From: Hirudo medicinalis
Taxonomy: Eukaryota > Annelida > Clitellata > Hirudinida > Hirudinidae
Reading direction: 5' to 3'
DNA length: 10,118 nt
Assembly (NCBI GenBank): GCA_011800805.1
Contig: MPNW01001097.1
Coordinates: 7,509 to 17,626 of the forward strand
The stretch's first letter is position 1, and each line of letters starts with the position of its first letter. Of this stretch, positions 6,868 through 10,118 are shown piece after piece. Both the position numbers and the translations under genes were made by a program. Below the pieces are notes generated by a model that did not search any database, was not told the DNA's origin, and saw nothing but the letters and a program-made list of their open reading frames with translations.

Positions 6868-9534
6868 TATTATTATATTTTTCAACATTTGTTGCCATGT
6901 TACTGCCTTTAAAATCAGGAGGTGCCCGAACTTCAACCAAAGTCACACAAGAACCCCTCAAAGAGGAATGAAAAACAGAAGCAGACCAATGCTGACGACG
7001 ACGACGGCACAGGACAATCCGACGAGGTCGAGCCCGAGTCTCGAGACCCGATCAATCCGACCAATTGGGTGGCCAGGGGGAAGGACTCGTTCATCAACCG
7101 ACCAATAGAATCTCAGGAACTGGAGGTTTGCTTCTTGTGGTTCTTACAGAAACATTGCTAATGATATTAAAGATAACATTTTTATGATATTCATTTTTTG
7201 TTTATCTGTCGATCTGATTTTATTAGATTTATTTGATTTTATTTGTTTTTATTGAGACAATTTGAAAAAAATAATGCATAATTTCTGCTTTTCTTTTAGT
7301 CTGAGAGAGTGGACGTTGAAGCCTACAGGAGGATGGTCGAAGAAGAAATGATGAACGTAAACACGAATGTCGAGCCGGCCGTAAGTTCCTCTCGCCCGTA
7401 CTCCCCTCCAATTTCTTAACTGTTGATAATTAAGTATTCGTATATATTTTTTTCTGCATCAAAATTGTTCAGACGTTCCAATGTTTACGACCTCGGAGGT
7501 CCAATGAGTAGAAACGACGTTTTGTTGCAGGAGGCCGCCGACCAATCGGAATGGAGTCATTACGAGTCGGCCACGTCGCACCTGTCGCAAGACCTCTGCG
7601 AACAACTGAGACTCATTTTGGAGCCCACACAAGCATCGAAGTTGAAGTGAGCGATGATCAACGTTTAAATAATTATCAACAAACGAAATAAATTGAAACG
7701 TATCAAGCGGACATTACACCTGAAATGTTCTGCTCTAATTAGGAGTACACCTGGTAATAAAAACTAATATTGGAACGACTCCATGGCAACGTCACGGCCG
7801 TTCGTCGTGTCGTTTGGTGCATCGTCGGTCACCGTCACGATCCACTGTGGCTAATTGCGACCCGATTTCCCACAGGGGCGACTATAAGACCGGCAAGAGG
7901 ATCAGCATGCGCAAGGTCATCCAGTACATTGCCAGTCAGTTCCGCAAGGACAGGATCTGGCTGAGGAGGACTCGCCCTTGCAAGAGGCAGTACCAGATCA
8001 TGTTGGCCATCGACGATTCTGAGAGCATGAAGTGCAATGGACTAGAGGAGGTGAGTAATAAGTTGGAAGCCATGCCATGGAAATGCAATTTTAGAAAGTT
8101 TTCAAACAAATAAATAATTTATAATAATGATTATTTGTAATTAATGACTAATTAATGTGAGTATTTAATGACTAATTGGAAATTTAATAATAAGAAAGGT
8201 AAGATTCTCTCGGGCATGACGCGTCAGTGCTGCTTACAGGCATTTCCAAACGAAATCTGCAAATGCCGTGACTTTAAAATGACTTTGGATTCGTCGACAA
8301 ATGTTGTGTTTTTTTTTTTTAGCTCGCATTGGAGTCTGTGGCCATCATTATGAATGCCCTGTCGAAACTCGAGGTTGGAAATATGGGAGTGTGCAGGTAA
8401 GTAACAACAACAACAACAATTTCATTGCTAGGGTTAAAACTGGTTTGCAGTGACGTGCCAAACCCTTGTTATTCCTTTATTTTATTATTACAGCTTTGGC
8501 AAGGAGGTCAGCGTGCTCCACCCTCTCGGCAAACCGTTCACCAATCAGTGCGGAGGAAATCTCGTCAAGAATTTGAAATTTGACCAAACCAGCACTGACT
8601 TTGTACAGGTGAGGATGTTATTACTAAGCAGTTAAGTAATAACTTATTACAACAGGTTATGACAATGCGTGTTAGCGATGATGTATAACTCGTATCATCA
8701 GTCATTTATGGTTATTGTTTGAATATTGCTGTAAACATATGATAATTGATCTCTATATTATCAGATGATCAAGACCACGACCGGCCTCTTCTCCAGTCAC
8801 AATCGGTCTTCGGGCGACGGTTCGATCCCCCATCAACTTCTGCTCATCGTGTCGGACGGAGGGATCAGGAACAGTGCCGAGTGGACGAGACCGGCCGTGA
8901 AGTACGCCAGGGAGAGGGGCATCTTCATCGTCTGCATCATCGTCGACAATCCAGAGGTGAGTGGTGACGAATGCTGGGATAATTATAAGAAATAGTATTT
9001 CTAAGTAATAAGGAATAGTATTTAACTAATAGTATTTCTAAGTAATAAGGAATGGTATTTACGCCCCTGGATAAGTGCTGTGGTGAGCAAGTTGTTGATA
9101 AACAATTGTTTGCCATAATCATTATTTACTTGATTAGTCAAGCATTCTTACATTTGTTATGCAATATTGAATGCCATTCAATTGTTTTATTTGCATTTTT
9201 ACGATCTTCACAAAACGTAAAAGACATTCCATCACATTTTATAGAGCTCCATATTTGATGTCATGATGGCCACCTTCCATGGACAAGGGGTAAGTTTCAT
9301 TGAGTTTTAAAGAGTTAATTGAGTTACTAAAAAGTTGTCGCAGTCGGTTTACTGAGCGATGCTCACTGAAATCTTTTCACTGATCAATAATCTTCGACCG
9401 AGCAGAAAGTGGAACTCACACCGGCCATGGACAGTTTCCCCATCCCGTTCTACTCCGTCGTCAGGGACGCCAAGAACCTGCCTCAGACTTTGGCAGACTC
9501 ACTGAGGCAGTGGTTCGAGATGACCTCTCCTTAG
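56..9534 (+). CDS. MDN1: Midasin (AAA+ ATPase of 60S ribosome biogenesis), C-terminal 1648 residues, 36 exons, 5' partial
   Basis: Midasin/Rea1 is a dynein-like AAA+ ATPase of the nucleolus and nucleoplasm that pulls WDR12/Ytm1 and NLE1/Rsa4 off pre-60S particles (established for the family). Proposed join: 56-224, 299-408, 477-767, 839-950, 1050-1196, 1390-1513, 1581-1686, 1812-1927, 2000-2069, 2141-2320, 2412-2470, 2558-2754, 2816-3025, 3099-3166, 3267-3425, 3567-3638, 3708-3854, 4063-4195, 4295-4452, 4656-4859, 4995-5133, 5304-5399, 5607-5734, 5812-5982, 6052-6165, 6231-6371, 6516-6707, 6919-7125, 7300-7380, 7531-7646, 7876-8050, 8323-8396, 8494-8608, 8765-8956, 9245-9289, 9406-9534. Every junction is GT-AG, phases agree throughout, and the total is a multiple of three. 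Identification rests on midasin-specific blocks: FEDIEEGGMGEGEG, MSNDFDG, DAQVMDAATQEQ, CEQLRLILEP, GDYKTGKR, IASQFRKDRIWLRR, LAIDDSESM and the ending LRQWFEM. Family members have about 4900 (yeast) to 5600 (human) residues, so the hexameric AAA ring lies upstream. Codons encoded here are numbered 1-1648. Confidence 0.95.
299..408 (+). CDS. MDN1: MDN1 exon 2
   Basis: It encodes GTLANIFQGVYEHYHQFSAP onward and ends in phase 0 at a GTGAGA donor. The following intron is only 68 bases. Confidence 0.85.
477..767 (+). CDS. MDN1: MDN1 exon 3, conserved KD-x-NY block and basic patch
   Basis: This is the longest exon in the window, 97 codons, phase 0 at both ends. It holds KDEDVNYFSVRSLCHKSHK, which matches the midasin linker block, and later the basic patch at 678-707. 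The donor GTCAGT at 768 is chosen because the next exon continues in frame with TEDGQTNTIF. Confidence 0.88.
839..950 (+). CDS. MDN1: MDN1 exon 4
   Basis: It encodes FKKMLSFCKKIINQSALKK and ends LDLFN plus one base (phase 1). The GT at 951 is preferred over the one at 955 because only the first joins to GDVLETIQYLEAM in frame. Confidence 0.82.
1050..1196 (+). CDS. MDN1: MDN1 exon 5
   Basis: A lysine-rich helical stretch (KEKRIKELKRIQTMKRKSL) leads to LFKALKYMG, a midasin signature. Phase 1 in and out; the donor is GTCAGT. Confidence 0.85.
1264..1340 (+). repeat. Duplicated 29-base AT-rich block in intron 5
   Basis: Copies at 1264-1292 and 1312-1340 differ at one base (GTTACC versus GCTACC) and are 48 bases apart start to start. 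Both lie in the intron between exons 5 and 6. Confidence 0.9.
1390..1513 (+). CDS. MDN1: MDN1 exon 6
   Basis: It continues the signature with LSHKKGLAHHDSSSPEE. The donor GTGAGT at 1514 gives phase 2; reading one codon further would hit TGA, which supports the splice here. Confidence 0.85.
1581..1686 (+). CDS. MDN1: MDN1 exon 7
   Basis: It encodes AQEFLVNQMKKVRNYLTRC and SLLMSLLSNHHK, a probable linker helix, and ends in phase 0 at GTATGG. Confidence 0.82.
1812..1927 (+). CDS. MDN1: MDN1 exon 8
   Basis: It encodes EMDSVCLERSRGYCEHLHV and LETFQQLR (phase 2 end). The intron that follows starts GTACGG and has an in-frame stop. Confidence 0.85.
2000..2069 (+). CDS. MDN1: MDN1 exon 9
   Basis: A short exon encoding LYLNDVNNVSADVPNQLIAR, ending in phase 0 at GTACGA. 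Confidence 0.82.
2141..2320 (+). CDS. MDN1: MDN1 exon 10
   Basis: Exactly 60 codons, phase 0 at both ends, after a TTTCTTTCAG acceptor. It encodes LFGRSAEYLHQLAFFVDAV and AQRNGTGFIAVKDMIK. Confidence 0.87.
2412..2470 (+). CDS. MDN1: MDN1 exon 11
   Basis: A short exon encoding NCLKYCEDFGAKKEQTLIP plus two bases of the next codon. The acceptor is ATTACAG. Confidence 0.8.
2558..2754 (+). CDS. MDN1: MDN1 exon 12
   Basis: It encodes ASFEKLLELAANLHLVDEKL and later LIGLIEYNCHGYEEFKRS, leucine-spaced linker helices. It ends GAC-G at GTAACT (phase 1). Confidence 0.85.
2816..3025 (+). CDS. MDN1: MDN1 exon 13
   Basis: It encodes ELERPLLEEFKRTCQSLATS and then a charged tail (KKIDDAERKEEAEQDGGD). Phase 1 at both ends, so it is frame-neutral if skipped. 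Confidence 0.85.
3099..3166 (+). CDS. MDN1: MDN1 exon 14
   Basis: A 68-base exon encoding ENLISNINADIEKCLENLNM, ending TR in phase 0 at the strong donor GTAAGT. Confidence 0.85.
3267..3425 (+). CDS. MDN1: MDN1 exon 15
   Basis: 53 codons, phase 0 at both ends, encoding ASIVDTISYWSVQTRSANHV and ILAQYGKLSQFFVTLQ. The intron that follows stops in frame at once (GTT TGT TAA). Confidence 0.87.
3567..3638 (+). CDS. MDN1: MDN1 exon 16
   Basis: 24 codons after a 12-T tract and the acceptor CGCCAG. It encodes VKETSKLHSILLRLFSELAE, the last helix before the tether. Confidence 0.85.
3708..3854 (+). CDS. MDN1: MDN1 exon 17, signature opening of the acidic tether
   Basis: 49 codons, phase 0 at both ends. 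It carries GFCTPPELSEETDD, FEDIEEGGMGEGEGIRD and TDQIDNEGQ, the most diagnostic midasin block of the tether. Confidence 0.92.
3956..3983 (+). repeat. (TTTTA)n pentanucleotide tract in intron 17
   Basis: About five units of TATTT in tandem, inside the intron between exons 17 and 18, about 80 bases before the acceptor. Confidence 0.9.
4063..4195 (+). CDS. MDN1: MDN1 exon 18
   Basis: A run of alternating Lys and Asp/Glu is followed by the conserved AIEMSNDFDGELSD. It ends in phase 1 at GTGAGC. Confidence 0.9.
4295..4452 (+). CDS. MDN1: MDN1 exon 19
   Basis: It opens with six Asp codons (4309-4326), continues with EIEKQMGDVGDTGEEEKLDE and MWGDDEQEEDDDNPE, and ends in phase 0 at GTGAGT. Confidence 0.9.
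4570..4608 (+). repeat. Tandem 20-base repeat in intron 19
   Basis: Two copies of a unit starting AATTAATAAC at 4570 and 4590, with one C/T difference, inside the intron before exon 20. Confidence 0.88.
4656..4859 (+). CDS. MDN1: MDN1 exon 20
   Basis: 68 codons of low-complexity Lys/Glu/Asp sequence with a run of ten acidic codons at 4788-4817. Phase 0 at both ends; no conserved island seen. Confidence 0.87.
4995..5133 (+). CDS. MDN1: MDN1 exon 21
   Basis: It carries DDLEIPEDLKIEDEG, matching the conserved L-[DE]-[LI]-P-[DE]-D-L midasin island. Phase 0 in, phase 1 out at GTGAGT. Confidence 0.9.
5156..5171 (+). repeat. (AAT)n microsatellite in intron 21
   Basis: About five ATA/AAT units follow a short GAT-rich run right after the exon 21 donor. 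Confidence 0.85.
5304..5399 (+). CDS. MDN1: MDN1 exon 22
   Basis: A purely acidic filler exon (ADDNDDGKGDDGENEEKMEV), phase 1 at both ends and so frame-neutral. The donor GTTGAT is weak; retention would stop at once. Confidence 0.82.
5607..5734 (+). CDS. MDN1: MDN1 exon 23
   Basis: An acidic stretch ending DDNPNEIDPGLQAA, phase 1 in and phase 0 out at the strong donor GTAAGT. Confidence 0.85.
5812..5982 (+). CDS. MDN1: MDN1 exon 24
   Basis: 57 codons, phase 0 at both ends, encoding an acidic run and then THHETQDVQGVADLQDTA. An in-frame AG at 5801-5802 could add Pro-Leu-Gln at the start. The donor GTTGGT is weak, and the frame stays open through the 69-base intron into exon 25. Confidence 0.8.
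6052..6165 (+). CDS. MDN1: MDN1 exon 25
   Basis: 38 codons, phase 0 at both ends, encoding ENQGRNLGQENSARQDDSAN and a short acidic end. The acceptor TTTTTATTTCAG is good and the donor GTGAGT strong. Confidence 0.87.
6231..6371 (+). CDS. MDN1: MDN1 exon 26, conserved basic island
   Basis: 47 codons, phase 0 at both ends. TRKRQREANEDRSVGNVEE followed by SSKRLKTMD matches the midasin island that ends in N-R-[ST]-[LV]-G-[DN]-V-E-E. The two basic clusters (6231-6248 and 6288-6308) look like a bipartite nuclear localisation signal, which is an inference. Confidence 0.9.
6516..6707 (+). CDS. MDN1: MDN1 exon 27, DAQ-x-x-DAAT island
   Basis: 64 codons, phase 0 at both ends. YAHSKDSSAPNDAQVMDAAT is a strongly conserved midasin island; an acidic tail (EEEEEEMEVD) follows. 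The donor is GTAAGT. Confidence 0.92.
6835..6876 (+). repeat. (TAT)n microsatellite in intron 27
   Basis: Roughly 14 trinucleotide units, interrupted once by a C at 6864, in the intron between exons 27 and 28. Confidence 0.92.
6919..7125 (+). CDS. MDN1: MDN1 exon 28
   Basis: 69 codons, phase 0 at both ends. Lys/Asn-rich, then an Asp run, then RDPINPTNWVARGKDSF, where the sequence leaves low complexity and approaches the MIDAS domain. Confidence 0.85.
7300..7380 (+). CDS. MDN1: MDN1 exon 29
   Basis: 27 codons, phase 0 at both ends, encoding SERVDVEAYRRMVEEEMMNV, a likely helix before the MIDAS lead-in. The pyrimidine-rich acceptor is CTTTTCTTTTAG. Confidence 0.85.
7531..7646 (+). CDS. MDN1: MDN1 exon 30, MIDAS lead-in
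   Basis: It encodes HLSQDLCEQLRLILEPTQAS, nearly invariant in midasins, and ends LK with two bases of the Lys codon (phase 2). The GTGAGC donor at 7647 avoids the TGA at 7648. Confidence 0.93.
7876..8050 (+). CDS. MDN1: MDN1 exon 31, DxSxS metal motif
   Basis: It encodes GDYKTGKRISMRKVIQYIAS, FRKDRIWLRRTRPCKRQYQ and the metal motif in LAIDDSESM (DxSxS at 8012-8026). It ends in phase 0 at GTGAGT. Confidence 0.95.
8323..8396 (+). CDS. MDN1: MDN1 exon 32
   Basis: It encodes LALESVAIIMNALSKLEVGN and ends VC plus two bases of a Ser codon. The acceptor follows a run of 12 T; the donor GTAAGT is strong. Confidence 0.93.
8403..8419 (+). repeat. (AAC)n tract beside the exon 32 donor
   Basis: Five to six AAC units begin seven bases after the exon 32/intron junction at 8396/8397. 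Confidence 0.88.
8494..8608 (+). CDS. MDN1: MDN1 exon 33
   Basis: It encodes FGKEVSVLHPLGKPFTNQ and later LKFDQTSTDFVQ. FG.EV..LHP is a conserved MIDAS-domain strand and turn. Confidence 0.93.
8765..8956 (+). CDS. MDN1: MDN1 exon 34, aspartate metal loop
   Basis: 64 codons, phase 0 at both ends. QLLLIVSDGGIRN holds the loop aspartate (8855-8857), and GIFIVCIIVDNPE is the next core strand. Confidence 0.94.
8991..9060 (+). repeat. Tandem 37-base duplication in intron 34
   Basis: Copies at 8991-9023 and 9028-9060 match over 33 bases with one A/G difference; the period is 37 bases. It lies just after exon 34. Confidence 0.92.
9245..9289 (+). CDS. MDN1: MDN1 exon 35, 15-codon exon
   Basis: It encodes SSIFDVMMATFHGQG, matching the midasin S-I-x-D-[IV] segment after DNP. 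Phase 0 at both ends; flanked by TTTTATAG and GTAAGT. Confidence 0.88.
9406..9534 (+). CDS. MDN1: MDN1 exon 36, terminal exon with stop
   Basis: 42 codons and TAG. It encodes FPIPFYSVVRDAKNLPQTL and LRQWFEMTSP, the typical midasin C-terminus. A GAGCAG tandem acceptor at 9400-9405 could add one Gln. Confidence 0.95.
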   Translation, partial: KVELTPAMDSFPIPFYSVVRDAKNLPQTLADSLRQWFEMTSP

Positions 9535-9600
9535 GATGGAATCTCGTCTGACATTATCTGGAAACTTTTGCGACTTCCAAATAAATTATCATACATGCTT
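9535..9600 (+). promoter_or_regulatory. MDN1: MDN1 3' UTR with AATAAA polyadenylation signal
   Basis: A canonical AATAAA lies at 9580-9585, 46 bases after the stop codon, so the 3' UTR is probably only about 60 to 80 bases. Further A/T-rich variants occur around 9697-9716, but the first signal is the best placed. The cleavage site is not determined. Confidence 0.7.
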
Positions 9601-9900
9601 TCAATTGTACAACAAAACCTTGCAAAAGGCCCCAGTGAATCAATAATTCTTTAACAATTATATTAATGAAATAATAGGAAATAATTTGAATAATGGGTAA
9701 TAAATTAGTAATAAAAATAATTTTAAAATTAATTAATAATAGATCAATTAATCATTAACCAACCGATTAATTATCAATTAATTATTTTAAAAAGTAATTA
9801 ATAGCTGATTAATTTATTTTAATTAATTTTTAACCGATTAATTTTATTAATTACTTTTAAGTAGTGCAAGTATTTAGAATCTTTTTGATGGAGCTCCGGT
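9601..9900. other. AT-rich intergenic spacer with short repeats
   Basis: This stretch has no open frame of note and consists largely of TTAAT/ATTAA words, including several TTAATTAA palindromes. It separates the 3' end of MDN1 from the leader of the next gene. No TATA box or initiator can be picked out with confidence because the whole stretch resembles one. Confidence 0.7.
9761..9858. repeat. Direct and inverted repeats in the intergenic spacer
   Basis: AACCGATTAATT occurs at 9761-9772 and 9832-9843. A perfect 14-base inverted repeat pairs 9790-9803 with 9845-9858 across a 41-base spacer. Sequence this AT-rich yields such matches easily. Confidence 0.7.
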
Positions 9901-9986
9901 TTGAAAAAAAACGAAATTAGCAAACAAACAGCAAAACACAAATTAAAATCACTCAGAATTAGGAAGTATTCACGAAAACAAATAAG
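9901..9986 (+). promoter_or_regulatory. Probable 5' leader of the downstream RING gene
   Basis: An A-rich segment precedes the ATG at 9987. An in-frame TAG at 9960-9962 shows the reading frame cannot extend further upstream without splicing. The ATG has A at -3, a favourable initiation context. The transcription start is not visible. Confidence 0.45.
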
Positions 9987-10118
9987 ATGAGCCAAGCGAA
10001 AAGAAGGTTTGTGTACGACTTGATCCGCGAGGAATGTCGTCAGTCATACAGCGTCGAATGTCCAATTTGTCGTGACGATGTGACTGAAGGTCTGACGATA
10101 TTGAAGCCGTGTGGACAC
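9987..10118 (+). CDS. RING-finger protein, N-terminal 44 residues, 3' cut by the window end
   Basis: The frame starts MSQAKRRFVYDLIREECR and reaches CPIC (residues 25-28), followed 13 residues later by CGH (42-44), where the window stops. Cys-x2-Cys-x13-Cys-x-His fits the first four metal ligands of a C3HC4 RING domain. RING proteins usually act as E3 ubiquitin ligases that recruit an E2, but the second half of the domain is not visible, so activity and substrate are unknown. The start is chosen because an in-frame TAG lies 8 codons upstream and A is at -3. It is on the same strand as MDN1, 452 bases after its stop. A RING very close to the N-terminus occurs in many small unrelated E3 families, so no symbol is given. 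Confidence 0.75.
   Translation, partial: MSQAKRRFVYDLIREECRQSYSVECPICRDDVTEGLTILKPCGH

Larger units (their letters stand above)
3708..7380 (+). other. MDN1: Midasin Asp/Glu-rich tether (exons 17-29, about residues 731-1367)
   Basis: Thirteen exons encode a highly acidic, low-complexity stretch of roughly 640 residues that should be disordered. It opens with the diagnostic GFCTPPELSEE and FEDIEEGGMGEGEG blocks and has pure acidic runs at 4309-4329 (six Asp then Glu) and 4788-4817 (ten Asp/Glu). Conserved islands inside it are MSNDFDGELSD (exon 18), LEIPEDLKIED (exon 21), TRKRQREANEDRSVGNVEE (exon 26) and HSKDSSAPNDAQVMDAATQ (exon 27). In yeast Rea1 this tether lets the MIDAS domain swing and reach its substrates on the particle (family knowledge). 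Length and composition vary widely between species, so absence of similarity outside the islands is expected. Confidence 0.9.
7531..9534 (+). other. MDN1: Midasin C-terminal MIDAS / VWA-like domain (exons 30-36, about residues 1368-1648)
   Basis: This domain grips the ubiquitin-like domains of WDR12/Ytm1 and NLE1/Rsa4 through a bound metal ion (family knowledge). The metal motif DxSxS is intact as D-D-S-E-S at 8012-8026, preceded by the hydrophobic strand YQIMLAI. The later aspartate loop is visible as LLIVSDGG, with its Asp codon at 8855-8857. The strand IFIVCIIVDNPE follows, then the C-terminal FPIPFYSVVRDAKNLPQTL and LRQWFEM, which close the fold as in other midasins. The lead-in helices CEQLRLILEP, GDYKTGKRISMRKVIQYIA and FRKDRIWLRRTRP are the most conserved part of the window. 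The domain looks complete and functional; the third coordinating residue (a Thr in loop 2) was not assigned. Confidence 0.95.

Noticed and set aside
7473..7530. Extension of exon 30 using the AG at 7471-7472
   Set aside because: Joined to exon 29 in phase 0 it meets TAG at 7509-7511, whereas the acceptor at 7530 keeps the frame and starts the conserved lead-in.
8746..8967. Plus-strand frame overlapping exon 34 in another phase
   Set aside because: Exon 34 in the midasin frame encodes the conserved VSDGG loop; the alternative has no recognisable content.
9601..9900. Possible transposable element or replication origin in the AT-rich spacer
   Set aside because: The inverted repeat is only 14 bases in strongly biased sequence, with no coding capacity and no flanking target-site duplication found.
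1..10118. An undescribed defence, mobile or RNA-based system
   Set aside because: Nearly all non-repetitive sequence is explained by midasin exons, their introns and the start of a RING gene. No arrays, structured RNAs or unusual gene clusters were seen.

Overview
The window is intron-rich eukaryotic nuclear DNA, most likely from an invertebrate animal with a compact genome. The reasons are 35 short GT-AG introns (about 60 to 290 bases, clearly AT-rich), GC-richer exons, and a second gene starting only about 450 bases past the stop codon of the first. I cannot name the phylum. I see no bacterial operon, phage, transposase, CRISPR array, tRNA or rRNA signal.

Positions 56 to 9534 (+ strand) are the 3' part of one gene, midasin (MDN1 in animals, Rea1 in yeast), the giant AAA+ ATPase that removes assembly factors from the pre-60S ribosome. 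I reconstructed 36 exons that keep one continuous frame: 4947 coding bases, or 1648 C-terminal residues plus the stop. The AAA+ ring and the start of the protein lie upstream of the window. Three parts follow one another. Exons at 56-3638 encode the end of the helical linker/stalk. Exons at 3708-7380 encode the Asp/Glu-rich, probably disordered tether, which holds the conserved midasin blocks and a bipartite basic cluster. Exons at 7531-9534 encode the C-terminal MIDAS (von Willebrand A-like) domain with an intact DxSxS metal motif. A polyadenylation signal lies at 9580-9585.

Positions 9586-9900 are very AT-rich intergenic DNA with short direct and inverted repeats. At 9987 a second + strand gene begins. 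Its first 44 residues carry the opening half of a RING zinc finger (CPIC, then CGH) before the window ends. Nothing in the sequence ties the two genes to one function.

I found no undescribed system. The observations most worth checking concern the acidic tether: an intron of 69 bases that is stop-free and in frame, and a run of six consecutive exons whose skipping would keep the frame. Short duplicated blocks inside several introns are also recorded.
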